A stretch of DNA of 64,000 bases from Prochlorococcus sp. AG-335-I21 (GTDB lineage Bacteria > Cyanobacteriota > Cyanobacteriia > PCC-6307 > Cyanobiaceae), in the NCBI GenBank assembly GCA_003282225.1, contig QBZO01000002.1:1-64000 (forward strand). The letters run 5' to 3'. Each line of letters opens with the position of its first letter. Position 1 is the stretch's first letter. Shown here piece by piece: positions 18,279-28,822 of the stretch. A program made the translations under genes and the position numbers. The notes under the pieces are model-generated. The model saw only the letters and a list, made by a program, of their open reading frames with translations, did not search any database and was not told the origin of the DNA.

Positions 18279-19439
18279 TTAATAATCCACCCCTCTCTTT
18301 AAATCAACTCCGACATTTGCGTAATGCTTATGACAAACCATTTCAGAATATACATCCGCTAGTTGAAAGTATGATGGTTCATTTTTACATCTCCCAGTAA
18401 TAACAACTTCTGTATCTGCAGGTTTTTTTATGAGAGTTTGATATATAGATTCAACAGGTAAAAGTTCTAAATCAACAGTTGGATTTAATTCATCCAAAAT
18501 AATAGTTTTATATAAACCACTCAAAATAGCCGCTTTTGCAATTTCCCAGGCTCGTTCAGCTTCAACATAATCAATTGGCTGTTGTTGCCCCCTCCATACT
18601 ATGGCATCTCTCCCAGAACGTAGGTGGTCGACTAAATGTGGATAACTCTCTCTCAAAGCTTCTATTGCAGCATCTTCGGTATAACCTTTACCACCTTTTA
18701 GCCATTGTAATATTAAAACTCTATGACTTTTATCTTGAGATATTCCTTTACCAATAGCTTGCAAAGCTTTACCCAATGCACTTGTGGATTTACCTTTACC
18801 CTCACCAGTATAAACTTCAATACCACCAGAATTATTCATTTTTCTATGAGATTTATTTAAATCCCCTCTTAAGCGTGATCTCATTTCTGAATGAAGTTGA
18901 GATATGCGTATCAATGAAGAGGGTGCTGCTCTTCCTGTAATAATTATTTCCAAATCTTCAGGTCGATTTTGCAGTGAATTAACCACTTCCTCAATATTAA
19001 GCATCCCTAAATCTAAAACAGGATTCAATTCATCAAGAACTACTACTGAATAAAGGGAACTAGCAATTGCTCCTTTAGCAATATTCCAACCTCTCTCAGC
19101 TTCAGTAATATCAGATTTTGTTACTTGATCAGCATTAAAAAATTCAGATCTCCCAGTCCTTACATGATCTATTAAATGAGGGAAACCTCTTTGTAATGCT
19201 TCTATTGCAGAATCTTCATCATATGACCTCTCAGGGCCTTTTAAGAATCTAAGCAATAAAACTCTAGACTGTTTCTTTTCGCATATCCCTAAACCTATTG
19301 TTCTAAGTACCACTCCCAAGGCAGCCTGACTTTTTCCTTTTCCTTCCCCATCGTAAATATGTAATTGACCTTTGGATCTTTCTTGACTGTCACTTGCGGT
19401 AACAATACCAATACCTCTATTTCTACCAGTGTTTGCCAA
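18279..19439 (-). CDS. cobO: Tandem CobO-type P-loop protein (corrinoid adenosyltransferase family)
   Basis: A 386-residue protein with two CobO-like P-loop domains in tandem. Repeat 1 has Walker A DGEGKGKSQAALGVVLRTIG and repeat 2 TGEGKGKSTSALGKALQAIG. Each continues with EAERxWxIAKxAI, VVLDELNPVLDL or IILDELNPTVDL, and a late ITGR. The single-domain family adenosylates cob(I)yrinic acid a,c-diamide in vitamin B12 synthesis, which Prochlorococcus performs as pseudocobalamin. The doubled form presumably packs as an internal pseudo-dimer. It is divergent from larE. Confidence 0.82.
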   Translation of the reverse strand: MANTGRNRGIGIVTASDSQERSKGQLHIYDGEGKGKSQAALGVVLRTIGLGICEKKQSRVLLLRFLKGPERSYDEDSAIEALQRGFPHLIDHVRTGRSEFFNADQVTKSDITEAERGWNIAKGAIASSLYSVVVLDELNPVLDLGMLNIEEVVNSLQNRPEDLEIIITGRAAPSSLIRISQLHSEMRSRLRGDLNKSHRKMNNSGGIEVYTGEGKGKSTSALGKALQAIGKGISQDKSHRVLILQWLKGGKGYTEDAAIEALRESYPHLVDHLRSGRDAIVWRGQQQPIDYVEAERAWEIAKAAILSGLYKTIILDELNPTVDLELLPVESIYQTLIKKPADTEVVITGRCKNEPSYFQLADVYSEMVCHKHYANVGVDLKRGVDY

Positions 19440-19547
19440 TTGAGAAAAGTGAGAAAATTTAATCTAGGATATAGTAATAATATTATTAAAACTTTAATAA
19501 TAAATTCATCCTATTCATATCTTAATTTAAATTTTAATAACAGTCAT

Positions 19548-20372
19548 ATGTTCTATCAACTTGAAAACCTCTCTGATGAACAAAATGAAAAACTCAAGGA
19601 AATTAGAAATTTTATTAAAAATCTCCCTAGCGTTTGCGTGGCTTATTCAGGCGGAGTGGATAGTACATTGGTAGCCTCTTTGGCATTTGAACAATTAGGA
19701 AGCAAAGCGATTGCAATTACAGGAGTTTCACCCGCATTAGCTAAAACATTACTTGAAGAGGCAAAAACTCAAGCAAGATGGATTGGAATCCAACATTTGG
19801 AAATTGAGACTTCAGAATTAGATCAAACTAGTTATAGTGAAAATCCTAAAAATAGATGTTTTGCTTGCAAAAAAGAGCTTCACAAACACACTACATTTTT
19901 ATCTAAAAAACTTAATTACAAAATTGTCTGTGACGGAGTTAATCTTGACGATCTTGACGATTACAGGCCTGGGATTCAAGCAGCTAAAGAAGCAGGAGTT
20001 TTATCTCCCTTAGCATTATTTAAGTTTACAAAAAAAGATATAAGGGATATATCAAGAGCATTGGGTTTCCCTTGGTGGGAGAAACCTGCGCAACCTTGTT
20101 TATCATCAAGATTTCCCTATGGAAACTACATTACAAATGAAAGACTAAACATGGTAGAAAAAGCTGAAGAATATATTAAGAAAGGGAGCATATCAGAAGT
20201 CAGAGTTAGATGTCATGGTTCAACAGCAAGAATTGAGATTCCCAAAAATGAATTACAAATATTTTGTAAAGAATATGATTTTAATGAATTAGTTAACTAT
20301 TTCTCTAATCTAGGATTTAATTGCACAAGCTTGGATCTTGAGGGTTTAATAAGCGGCAAGCTAAATAGATAA
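19548..20372 (+). CDS. larE: LarE-type sacrificial sulfur transferase (PP-loop)
   Basis: About 274 residues from the ATG at 19548 (MFYQLENL). The track's earlier start lies inside cobO on the opposite strand and is rejected. It has the PP-loop VCVAYSGGVDSTL, the CxxC-like NRCFACKKELH, and QPCLSSRFPYG, where the family's sacrificial Cys sits. LarE supplies sulfur for the nickel-pincer nucleotide of lactate racemase in lactobacilli. No larA, larB or larC is seen here, so the true substrate in this organism is open. Confidence 0.82.
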   Translation: MFYQLENLSDEQNEKLKEIRNFIKNLPSVCVAYSGGVDSTLVASLAFEQLGSKAIAITGVSPALAKTLLEEAKTQARWIGIQHLEIETSELDQTSYSENPKNRCFACKKELHKHTTFLSKKLNYKIVCDGVNLDDLDDYRPGIQAAKEAGVLSPLALFKFTKKDIRDISRALGFPWWEKPAQPCLSSRFPYGNYITNERLNMVEKAEEYIKKGSISEVRVRCHGSTARIEIPKNELQIFCKEYDFNELVNYFSNLGFNCTSLDLEGLISGKLNR

Positions 20373-20387
20373 GTTTCAAAATTTAAT

Positions 20388-20816
20388 TTATTTTTTTATT
20401 TGACTATAGACTTCTGAAGGTAAATTTCTGTCAAGTATACGCAAGAGATGTTCTTTAGCCATTAAAGCTTGAATTAAGTATTTACACGATATTTCTGGCT
20501 TCATATTTTGACCACATGTAAAAATATCAACTGCAGAATAATGGGCTTCAGGCCATGTATGTATTGACATATGAGATTCAGCTAGTAGAGCAATTGCTGT
20601 AACACCCTGAGGTTCAAATTTATTACTGATTAGATTCAAAACTGTTGCATTAGCTAATTTGGCAGCATTATTTAACGTACAACGCAAAAAAGATTCGTCA
20701 TTTAATTTTTCGTAATCACATCTATAAAGTTCTAACAAAAAATGCTTACTATTATTAACTAATTTCTTCTCATCATTTAATGCTTTGAAAGTTTGATTTT
20801 TTTTGGGAACTTCCAT
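20388..20816 (-). CDS. speD: S-adenosylmethionine decarboxylase proenzyme
   Basis: A 142-residue pyruvoyl enzyme of polyamine synthesis. The self-cleavage site is in LLAESHMSIHTWPE, with Ser becoming the pyruvoyl group, and DIFTCGQNM carries the conserved catalytic Cys. The length fits the short prokaryotic class with an N-terminal extension of about 20 residues (MEVPKKNQTFKALNDEKK). It is followed on the same strand by nothing close and converges with larE. Confidence 0.93.
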   Translation of the reverse strand: MEVPKKNQTFKALNDEKKLVNNSKHFLLELYRCDYEKLNDESFLRCTLNNAAKLANATVLNLISNKFEPQGVTAIALLAESHMSIHTWPEAHYSAVDIFTCGQNMKPEISCKYLIQALMAKEHLLRILDRNLPSEVYSQIKK

Positions 20817-20868
20817 TAAATAATTGTATTGTAATTTATAGATTAACTAAAACTTATAAAATTTTTAA

Positions 20869-21963
20869 CTATAAGTATATCATTTGCGAAGAGTTTAAAA
20901 AAGATTTATTGAATTTATCCAAATGCGTTGCACTTATCAAACATTGACTGTCTTTTCCTACCGAATTCAGCAATAAATTTTGTCTATTGATATCAAGCTC
21001 AGCCAAAACGTCATCCAATATAAGAAGAGGAGGTAAATTAATCATATTACGTAATAAATCCAGTTCGGCCATTTTTAAAGCCAAAATAAAAGTCCTTTGT
21101 TGACCAGATGAGCCATACTTTCTTATAGAGATATTATTAATCAGAAACTCTATATCATCACGATGAGGACCAAAATTACATTTTCCAGTCAACGCCTCTA
21201 ACGGCCTCTGCTTTTGTAGTTGTTCCAATATTCTCTTACTTATAACTTCTTCTTCTTCTTGATTGATATTTTCTAAACCAGAGAGATAATTTATACCAAT
21301 TTGCTCTTTGGATTTACTTAAATGATTATGCCAATATTCAACATATGGTTTAATTTTTGATAGAGCTCTCCTTCTACGTCTAAAAATTCTTGTACTAATT
21401 AATGACATTTGAATATCAAAACTTTCAATAACTTCTGAAGATTTATCTTTTTGAAAGCTTTCTGAACGCCAAAAATGACTTCTTTGCTTTAAAAGTCTAT
21501 TAAATCTATGAATAAGCTCTACGTATACTGGTTCAAGCTGAGATACAACTTTATCAATCCAAGATCTTCTGAAACCAGGTTCACTTTTGACAATATAAAT
21601 ATCATTAGAACAGAAACATACACTCCTAATATAATTTTGTATTTCAGTCTGTTTTTTCAATAAAGAATCATTTACATAAATCTTTTTAGCACCTTTCCTA
21701 AATAAATTCACTTTCAAATTATCAGTGAAATCAATTTGACCAAAAATAGCGGCCATGTCGCTATCGTTTTCTATTAAGTCTTTATCACTTAATGCTCTAT
21801 TAGATTTTAATTGACTAAGAACTTCGACAGATTCCAGTAAATTTGACTTACCAACACCATTACAACCAAGAACGATCGCTCTTTTCTCATTAAGGTCGAT
21901 CTCAAAACTTTTATGATTTCGAAAATTATAAATTTTTAAGTTATTTAAAAAAATTTTTTTAAT
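20869..21963 (-). CDS. recF: DNA replication and repair protein RecF (probable ATT start)
   Basis: The track starts recF at an internal Met (21756), but the same frame is open upstream and encodes the essential N-terminus, KIYNFRNHKSFEI and the Walker A LGCNGVGKSNLLES. The full gene is about 364 residues, the family's normal length. RecF loads RecA at gaps via RecOR and belongs to the SMC/ABC-ATPase fold; the signature YGSSGQQRTFILALKMAE and Walker B LLILDDVLAELD are present. No ATG, GTG or TTG lies at the expected start. The best fit is ATT at 21963 (IKKIFLNNL) with AAGGA 4 bases before it. Confidence 0.9.
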   Translation of the reverse strand: MKKIFLNNLKIYNFRNHKSFEIDLNEKRAIVLGCNGVGKSNLLESVEVLSQLKSNRALSDKDLIENDSDMAAIFGQIDFTDNLKVNLFRKGAKKIYVNDSLLKKQTEIQNYIRSVCFCSNDIYIVKSEPGFRRSWIDKVVSQLEPVYVELIHRFNRLLKQRSHFWRSESFQKDKSSEVIESFDIQMSLISTRIFRRRRRALSKIKPYVEYWHNHLSKSKEQIGINYLSGLENINQEEEEVISKRILEQLQKQRPLEALTGKCNFGPHRDDIEFLINNISIRKYGSSGQQRTFILALKMAELDLLRNMINLPPLLILDDVLAELDINRQNLLLNSVGKDSQCLISATHLDKFNKSFLNSSQMIYL

Positions 21964-22030
21964 GCATTCCTTAGTTAAATTAGCTAAATTTAAATTATTT
22001 AGAATTTCTTTAAAGAAATTGAAAAATTTA

Positions 22031-22104
22031 GAGCATGTAGCTCAGTTGGATAGAGCATCAGATTCCGGTTCTGAGAGTCGGGGGTTCGACTCCCTCCATG
22101 CTCG
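22031..22104 (+). tRNA. tRNA-Arg (CCG)
   Basis: The acceptor GAGCATG pairs with CATGCTC and G is the discriminator. The anticodon arm TCAGA-TTCCGGT-TCTGA gives anticodon CCG (Arg). The T arm is GGGGG-TTCGACT-CCCTC, the last base pair being G-C by register. It lies between divergent recF and the GNAT gene, 11 bp from the latter's 3' end. Confidence 0.95.
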
Positions 22105-22115
22105 TAATAAAAGAT

Positions 22116-22562
22116 TTAAAGTTTAAAGCTCATTACTCTAATTCCATTCGGATCTAGTATAAATCCACTTTCCTCTAAACTTTTAAATGAAGTTACTGGC
22201 GCTTGAACAGAAATGCTACATCCTGGCATTTCCCTATTTATTTTTTCAAGGGTAACTTGAAGTAATATTAAGTAAAAAAGATTTTGATTATTGCCTTTTT
22301 CAGCGCATAGATTCCATAAGTTAGCGTTGAGTCCTCTATCTGATGTGACCCTTACAAAACCATAAAGCTTATTTTTAAATTCGTTTTGAATCGTGAAGAA
22401 AAAATTACTATTTTTAATAGCAAGAGATATCTTTTGTGTTGGGAATGACTCACAACCACTATTTACCAAAAGTCTATTTAAATCCTTAGCAGTTGGAACT
22501 TGTGAAGAATTGATAAAATAACCCTCTGGAAGAATTAGTTTTTTTGGGGAAAAATATTGCAA
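22116..22562 (-). CDS. GNAT-family N-acetyltransferase
   Basis: A 148-residue protein with the GNAT flow: substrate-side N-terminus, then KLYGFVRVTSDRGLNANLWNLCAE (the beta4 region) and a C-terminal SVQAPVTSFKSLEESGFILDP. The classical acetyl-CoA loop Q/RxxGxG/A is not clear, so activity is not certain. The substrate is unknown. It starts 3 bp after ppc ends and is probably in the same transcript. Confidence 0.65.
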   Translation of the reverse strand: MQYFSPKKLILPEGYFINSSQVPTAKDLNRLLVNSGCESFPTQKISLAIKNSNFFFTIQNEFKNKLYGFVRVTSDRGLNANLWNLCAEKGNNQNLFYLILLQVTLEKINREMPGCSISVQAPVTSFKSLEESGFILDPNGIRVMSFKL

Positions 22563-22565
22563 TGA

Positions 22566-25535
22566 TTATCCTGTATTTCTCATCCCTGCCGCAATTCCAT
22601 TAATTGTTAAAAGTGCTCCTCTTAATAATTCACTACGACTATAAGCTCTTTTAGACTCAATCCTATCCTCAATAAACTCACTAATTGGAGGTTGTCTTGT
22701 TTGATCTCGAAGTCTTCTTAAAAGTGAGACTTGCAAAAATCCCAAAGGAATTATAGTTTTATTCCTTAAGTTAACGGATGATCTTAAATCTCTATCAGAT
22801 TCTAGAAGCTTATTTTTACCAGTTATTTCAAGCACTAAGGATTTAGTGAGATTATATTCTTTAGAGATAACATCAAAAATCTCCTCAAACGACTTTGAAT
22901 TTTCTTTACTCCCAAGTGTGTCAACGTAATATTTCGCTACTTCTAAATCAACTTTAGATAATGTCATTTCTACCTTAGATATGAGCATTCTAAAAAAGGG
23001 CCATCTTTGATGAAGTACTCTAAGTAATTCAATTTGCTCAGGATCTGATTTTAATTCCACAGATAAAGCCGTACCTACTCCAAACCAGCTTGGCAAAAGA
23101 AATCTACTCTGTGTCCAGCCAAATACCCAGGGGATTGCTCTTAAACTTGATAAATCCTTTGCGCCTTTTTTCCTTCTTGCGGGTCTACTTGATATTTGTA
23201 ATTTACTAATTTCCTCGATTGGAGTGACCTCTTGAAAAAAAGTTAGCAAATTTGGATTCTCATGTACTAATTTTCTATATTGGATTCTAGATGTTTCTGC
23301 CAACCTAGTCATTAAGTCATTCCATTCTGGGGTAGCATCAAGTCTGTTGTTAACCAAGCTATTCTGAATAACCGCTGTTGTGACAGTCTCCAAATTATAT
23401 AATGCCAATTCAGGAAGACTATACTTAGAAGCTAAAACCTCTCCTTGTTCTGTAATTTTTATTCTGCCTTTGAGCGTCCCACTTGGTTGAGCCAATATTG
23501 CTTGATAAGCAGGACCTCCGCCTCTTCCTACGGAACCTCCTCTACCGTGAAAAAGTCTTAAAAGTATATTATTTTTGCTTGAAAGATTTTGAAGAGCAAT
23601 TTGTGCTCTATGAATTTCCCAGTTACTAGATAAGAATCCTGAATCTTTATTGCTATCTGAATAACCTAACATTAACTCCTGGAGAGGTTTAAAACTTTCT
23701 CCAACTTTTGGTAATAATGACTTATAAAAATCTAATTTAAATAATTGCTCCATTACATCAGGAGCTCTTTGCAGATCTTCAACAGTTTCAAAAAGAGGGA
23801 CGACCAACAATGTCGATTTTTGTGAACCTTGATCAATTAGTCCCATCTCTTTTGCTAAAAGAAGGACTTCAAGCAAATCAGATGCACTGTGACTCATTGA
23901 AATGACATATGAATTACAAATACGACTTCCAAATTCTTCTTGCAATCTTTTCACCATTTTAAACACTGAAAAAGTTTCTTCAGTACTTTTATTCCAGTTA
24001 ACTTCAGAGGGAATCAAGGGTCTTTTTGTATTTAATTCCTCATTAAGCCATTGTATTCTCTCTTTTTCAGACATTTGATCGTATTGTTTTGGCAACTCAA
24101 GGTAATTAGTTAATTCTTGTATTGCATCACTATGCCTAGTACTCTCTTGACGTATATCCAAACTTGCTAAAGAAAAGCCGAAAATATGTACCTGAGTTAA
24201 TAATTTATTTACGGCCTCACAAGTTAAATCTGTACTATTAAGACTATTTTTTATTAATTCCAGATCATAAGTAAATTCATCAACAGACTTGTAATGTAAT
24301 TTTTCAACTAGCTCTAAATTTTTGTTATCAGATTCCCTTTCTAAAGATAACTTCCATCCGCCTTCAGCTAGTAAATTATTTCGTTCATGGGTCAATCTTA
24401 ATTTTTCTAAAATATAACTCAATTTCAATCTATAAGGCTCTGATCTATATCTTGTTGCCCTTGCTTCATAAATTTCAGGAAACTTAACCCTATCGGTTTC
24501 TAGTGATTCCAAAAGAGATGAGCCTACTTGGCTCCATTGCATTGAGACGCTTAGTTGATCTCTAAGATTAGAGGTCGCTTTGATATACCTCTCTAACATT
24601 AATTGTCTTTGGTAACAGGCAGTCCTCCAAGTAATTTCAGGAGTAACTGATGGATTCCCATCTCTATCAGAGCCTACCCAAGATCCAAATGTACAAAAAG
24701 ATTCAGTTGGCATCTGAACGTCTGGATAATTTTCAGTAAGGGCTGAAGAAATTCTCCCTCTTAACTGAGGCATCGCATCAAAAAGCACTTGTTGAAAATA
24801 ATGTAGTGCATAATCAACTTCATCTATTACTGATGGTTTGAATTGATGTAACTCATCTGTTCTCCACCAAAGTCTTATCTCTTCTTTTAATTGTATTTTG
24901 AGAGATTTAGTATCTTCAATTGTTAAAAATTTTTCAACTTGTATTTTTTGCAGCAGATTAGCTACTCTTGTTTGCTTATGCCTAATTGTATGTCTAACTA
25001 TCTCCGTAGGATGTGCAGTAAAAACTAAGCGGATATCCATTTCTTGTAATAATTCCTCTAGTTTTCCTGGAGGAACATTTAATCTTCTAAGCCTAAAAAA
25101 TAATTCTTTAAATGTTACAGGAGCATTTTGCCTTGCTAAAGCAGGAGCAAATGGGTCTAGATTATCTTGTGATTTTTTAACATTCTGATTAGTAAAGCTC
25201 TGAATATATCTATCTTCCTCCACTCTTTGTTCTAAAATATTAACTAGCTGAAAATATAATGAAAAAGCTCTGGCTGCAGAAATTGATTCAGCTAAATCCA
25301 TAGAATTAACAATATCAACTATTTCAGTTTTAAAATTTTTGGGACTATATTCTTCAACTTGATTTGAATAACTTAATTCCTTCAGCTGTATTAAACGATT
25401 TGCTTGATCATCTGGACATTCTTCCCTCAATACAGATTCCCACAAATCTTCTATCAATGCGCGATTTTTATCCAACGGATCATTGTTGCTTATAAGATCC
25501 ACATTATTATTTTTAAACTGTTTCATAGATTCCAT
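22566..25535 (-). CDS. ppc: Phosphoenolpyruvate carboxylase
   Basis: A 989-residue anaplerotic enzyme that carboxylates PEP to oxaloacetate, feeding the incomplete TCA route and amino acid synthesis. The catalytic His is in [13 protein letters not shown]. Further motifs are [21 protein letters not shown] and [14 protein letters not shown], and the protein ends with the canonical NTG. The start is at MESMKQ; MKQ three codons in is an alternative. It is upstream of the GNAT gene. Confidence 0.98.
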   Translation of the reverse strand: MESMKQFKNNNVDLISNNDPLDKNRALIEDLWESVLREECPDDQANRLIQLKELSYSNQVEEYSPKNFKTEIVDIVNSMDLAESISAARAFSLYFQLVNILEQRVEEDRYIQSFTNQNVKKSQDNLDPFAPALARQNAPVTFKELFFRLRRLNVPPGKLEELLQEMDIRLVFTAHPTEIVRHTIRHKQTRVANLLQKIQVEKFLTIEDTKSLKIQLKEEIRLWWRTDELHQFKPSVIDEVDYALHYFQQVLFDAMPQLRGRISSALTENYPDVQMPTESFCTFGSWVGSDRDGNPSVTPEITWRTACYQRQLMLERYIKATSNLRDQLSVSMQWSQVGSSLLESLETDRVKFPEIYEARATRYRSEPYRLKLSYILEKLRLTHERNNLLAEGGWKLSLERESDNKNLELVEKLHYKSVDEFTYDLELIKNSLNSTDLTCEAVNKLLTQVHIFGFSLASLDIRQESTRHSDAIQELTNYLELPKQYDQMSEKERIQWLNEELNTKRPLIPSEVNWNKSTEETFSVFKMVKRLQEEFGSRICNSYVISMSHSASDLLEVLLLAKEMGLIDQGSQKSTLLVVPLFETVEDLQRAPDVMEQLFKLDFYKSLLPKVGESFKPLQELMLGYSDSNKDSGFLSSNWEIHRAQIALQNLSSKNNILLRLFHGRGGSVGRGGGPAYQAILAQPSGTLKGRIKITEQGEVLASKYSLPELALYNLETVTTAVIQNSLVNNRLDATPEWNDLMTRLAETSRIQYRKLVHENPNLLTFFQEVTPIEEISKLQISSRPARRKKGAKDLSSLRAIPWVFGWTQSRFLLPSWFGVGTALSVELKSDPEQIELLRVLHQRWPFFRMLISKVEMTLSKVDLEVAKYYVDTLGSKENSKSFEEIFDVISKEYNLTKSLVLEITGKNKLLESDRDLRSSVNLRNKTIIPLGFLQVSLLRRLRDQTRQPPISEFIEDRIESKRAYSRSELLRGALLTINGIAAGMRNTG

Positions 25536-25588
25536 ATAATTATTATGTCATAAGTAAATATATTGGGATCAAATATTTGTTTATATTA

Positions 25589-26707
25589 TTAAATACTTTC
25601 TTCTTCACTTTGAACCATGTTCTGAGCAGTATATTTCATAATATCCTCAATAGACAATCCTTCCTTATATTGTTTTATCCATTTCATAGATTGATTTCCT
25701 TCCTCAAGAACTTTATATAAAGGTTTCAAAAGATGAGTCATGTTTAACTTTTCTGCAGTTAAAGATAAATCAGCTAATACATTTTTTATCCATTCTCTAC
25801 AAATCATTTTCTTGCCATCTCTCCAATGAGTCAATTCAGCGTCTAGACTCATTTGTGCAGCTTTAATTTCGTTTTGATCACATATTTTTGTTAATTGATC
25901 CATAGAAAACTTACTAGTATTTAAGGGATCTAAAGTCTTCAGATTTTCGAATAAATAAATGACTCTAAGTTCAAGTAAAGCTGTTATTGCCAACAATAAA
26001 TCAATATCAGAGATGTAATCGCAAATTCTTAATTCCAGACGATCTAAAACATGAGGCCTTTGAGGTCCATTTGGCCGAATAGAAGACCAAAAATGTCTGA
26101 TATTGTACATATTTCCATTCTTAATATTGTTTTCAATCCATTTTATATAGTCATCATGATTGAAAAAAAAAGGAACCTTATTTGGTGTCTTAGGGAATTG
26201 AATCCATCTCTGTGAATGATTATTAGTAAGTTTATTATTTAAAAAAGGAGAGCTTGCACTTATTGATAAATACAAAGAAGCCTCACACCTTACAAGTCGG
26301 ATAGCTGCAAAAAGTTCATCTAAGTTATCAATACCTAAATTTATATGAACACTGGAAGTGGCGATTGATATACCGTAGTTATCTTGAATAAATTGATGAT
26401 AAACATTATTTTTATCAGAACGTTGAAACTGATTATTATGTTTAAAACATAATGTAGATGAAGGGATTATTGTTAAATCTCTTTTTTTTAACCATTTCCT
26501 TAAACTTATTCTAGGTTCTAATAAATTCTTATAACTGACTTTATAGTCTTTTTCTGGATTCGTAATATACTCAACATTTCTGTTATCCGGCTCTTTGACA
26601 AAATTCGAAAACGTTTTTTCTATATCATCAGAAACTCCAACATGATTATTTTGAGAACCAGTAAAGAGTTCTACTTCAAAGCCTTTATATAAATTATCAT
26701 TATTCAT
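25589..26707 (-). CDS. gshA: Glutamate-cysteine ligase, cyanobacterial type
   Basis: A 372-residue enzyme catalysing the first step of glutathione synthesis. It resembles the cyanobacterial family: KGFEVELFTG at the N-terminus, SVHINLGIDNLDELFAAIRLVRCEASLYLSISASSP in the middle, and PHVLDRLELRICD. The stop of trpE-side gene and this start are adjacent (26707/26708), so trpE and gshA are likely cotranscribed. Glutathione demand from photo-oxidative stress makes the placement near photosynthesis genes unsurprising. Confidence 0.85.
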   Translation of the reverse strand: MNNDNLYKGFEVELFTGSQNNHVGVSDDIEKTFSNFVKEPDNRNVEYITNPEKDYKVSYKNLLEPRISLRKWLKKRDLTIIPSSTLCFKHNNQFQRSDKNNVYHQFIQDNYGISIATSSVHINLGIDNLDELFAAIRLVRCEASLYLSISASSPFLNNKLTNNHSQRWIQFPKTPNKVPFFFNHDDYIKWIENNIKNGNMYNIRHFWSSIRPNGPQRPHVLDRLELRICDYISDIDLLLAITALLELRVIYLFENLKTLDPLNTSKFSMDQLTKICDQNEIKAAQMSLDAELTHWRDGKKMICREWIKNVLADLSLTAEKLNMTHLLKPLYKVLEEGNQSMKWIKQYKEGLSIEDIMKYTAQNMVQSEEESI

Positions 26708-28228
26708 CTATCTATCCAAACAAGCCAATGCCATTAATATGCCTTTGGCTTTATTAATAGTCTCTTGATATTCATTCGCAGGAGAGGAATCTGCAACTAT
26801 CCCAGCACCAGCCTGAACAGAAACTATATATTCCCCATCATTTGAAGGTTGAACTATCATTGTTCGTATTGTTATCGCAGTATTTAGTGCACCATTTATA
26901 TCTATAGACCCATAAACTCCAGCATACGGCCCTCTAGCATCTTTCTCAAAGTCCTTAATTAATTGCATGGCTCTAATTTTTGGAGCCCCAGTTACTGTAC
27001 CAGCAGGAAAACATGCTTTGAGTAAATCCCATACCCCAGTATTACTTTTTAAGATACCCTCAACTTCACTAACTATGTGCATTACGTGTGAATATTTTTC
27101 AATTATCATCAAATCTTTAACCTCTACTGTTCCTGTTTCACATACTCTTCCTAAATCATTTCTTCCTAAATCAATAAGCATTACATGTTCTGATATCTCT
27201 TTAGGATCTTTTAATAAATCTTTCTCAAATTTTAAATCTTGTTCAGCATCTTTACCTCTTGGCCTTGTGCCAGCTATCGGTCTTAAGCTTGCAACAATTT
27301 GATTAGTTTTATTCTTCTCTGCTTTGACCATTACTTCAGGACTAGAACCTATTAAGTACCATGATCCAAAATCAAAGAAAGCCATATATGGTGAAGGATT
27401 AACAATCCTTAAGCTTCTATATAGATTAAAGGGATCACTTTTAACTTTCGATTGAAATTTTTGGCTAATAACAATTTGAAAAATATCTCCTTTTCTTATA
27501 TATTCCTTTGCAGAAACAACAGCTTCTTCAAACTCTTTTCTTTCCCAATTACTTGAAATTGCAATATTCAAATCTTTTTTTTCATCCCAGTTAAGATCAT
27601 GTCTTTCATTTATTGGAGCACTCATTAAATCTTTGATTCTATTAATTCTTGAAATCGAATGTTGATAAATTTCTTGAATATGAGTTTCTGATGTACTGGA
27701 AGTGTCAGCATATACAACTACAGTGATACATCTTTTCATTTGATCAAATATTACTAATTGATCAAAAAACATCCAAGATCCATAGGGTATATCATTATCT
27801 TCTAGAGGATTAATAGGCACATTAGGCTCTATGCGATTGATTAATTCATAACCCCAAGAACCATATAACTGACCAACATAAGGTAAATTATCGATATTAT
27901 ATGACTTATATTCTTCGGTCCAAGTTCTTAATAAATCAAAAGGATCGCCTTTATATTTTTCACTGCTTCCATTATTCCAAGTCTTAATAGTTTCTTCTCC
28001 ACGACAAACTGCTTCCCAAAGAGGATTAGTAGCAACAATACTCCATCTACCTAAATTTTCCCCACCTTCGACGGATTCAAAAAAGACGCCATGTGAATCT
28101 TTATTTGATAATTTAAGCCATGTAGATAGTGGGGTCTCTAAATCAGCAGGCCAAGTTTTGAAAATAGGTATAAAATTTTTACCTTCTTTATAAGCCTTTA
28201 AAAAACTATCTTTTTGAGAACTGATCAT
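26708..28228 (-). CDS. trpE: Anthranilate synthase component I
   Basis: A 506-residue chorismate-utilising subunit that starts tryptophan synthesis and works with a separate glutaminase (trpG, not in this window). The N-terminal domain contains the feedback-type segment GVFFESVEGGENLGRWSIVAT. The catalytic domain has RPIAGTRPRGKDAEQD, HVMLIDLGRNDLGRV, FPAGTVTGAPKIRAMQLI and VQAGAGIVADSSPANEY. The gene directly upstream on the same strand is psaD's neighbour region, with its own 59-bp gap. Confidence 0.96.
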   Translation of the reverse strand: MISSQKDSFLKAYKEGKNFIPIFKTWPADLETPLSTWLKLSNKDSHGVFFESVEGGENLGRWSIVATNPLWEAVCRGEETIKTWNNGSSEKYKGDPFDLLRTWTEEYKSYNIDNLPYVGQLYGSWGYELINRIEPNVPINPLEDNDIPYGSWMFFDQLVIFDQMKRCITVVVYADTSSTSETHIQEIYQHSISRINRIKDLMSAPINERHDLNWDEKKDLNIAISSNWERKEFEEAVVSAKEYIRKGDIFQIVISQKFQSKVKSDPFNLYRSLRIVNPSPYMAFFDFGSWYLIGSSPEVMVKAEKNKTNQIVASLRPIAGTRPRGKDAEQDLKFEKDLLKDPKEISEHVMLIDLGRNDLGRVCETGTVEVKDLMIIEKYSHVMHIVSEVEGILKSNTGVWDLLKACFPAGTVTGAPKIRAMQLIKDFEKDARGPYAGVYGSIDINGALNTAITIRTMIVQPSNDGEYIVSVQAGAGIVADSSPANEYQETINKAKGILMALACLDR

Positions 28229-28287
28229 GCTAATTAATTCAGTCCAAATTATAATTATATATGTTTCTTATACCAACTTTTGATAAT

Positions 28288-28710
28288 TTATTCAAAAGTT
28301 TCTTTAGTAGTAAATTTTAAACCTGCAGGATTAGGATTCTCTCCTATTCTTCTTGGATTATGACCAACTTTTTCTCTACCTTCGTTAACTTTCTCGGAGA
28401 ATACTCCATCCTTAGGATGTAAGAATTCAATATCTCCCCCAGGGAATATTCTATAAATTTTAAAATTTTCAATCCTAGGTTTAAAACCCCTCAATTGTGT
28501 CCCAAGAGCAAGACATTGTTCTTTTCTTGCAAAGTACATTAAATTATCTCCCTCGTGCATAATAGCGGCTCCACCAGTTGGCAATTCAAATGCTTGTTCC
28601 TTGGAGCTATTCCATGAAATCGCATATTTTTCTTCAGTTTCTGCAGAGTTTAATAAACCACCAGTACTGCCTATATGCTTTGGAAATTGACCAACTAAAG
28701 TTTCAGTCAT
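28288..28710 (-). CDS. psaD: Photosystem I reaction centre subunit II
   Basis: A 140-residue stromal-side subunit that docks ferredoxin on photosystem I. Recognised from [29 protein letters not shown] and [40 protein letters not shown]. The length and sequence are typical. It has a 112-bp upstream gap after the histidine kinase gene, enough for its own promoter. Confidence 0.98.
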   Translation of the reverse strand: MTETLVGQFPKHIGSTGGLLNSAETEEKYAISWNSSKEQAFELPTGGAAIMHEGDNLMYFARKEQCLALGTQLRGFKPRIENFKIYRIFPGGDIEFLHPKDGVFSEKVNEGREKVGHNPRRIGENPNPAGLKFTTKETFE

Positions 28711-28822
28711 CCTAAATTTTGAAGTTATTTCTTATAAGAAACTAGCATTCATGTTTTACAAATTTCTTAATTATTTAAAAAGTTTCTACATTATTTAATA
28801 AATGTAAAAAAGAAATATGCAT

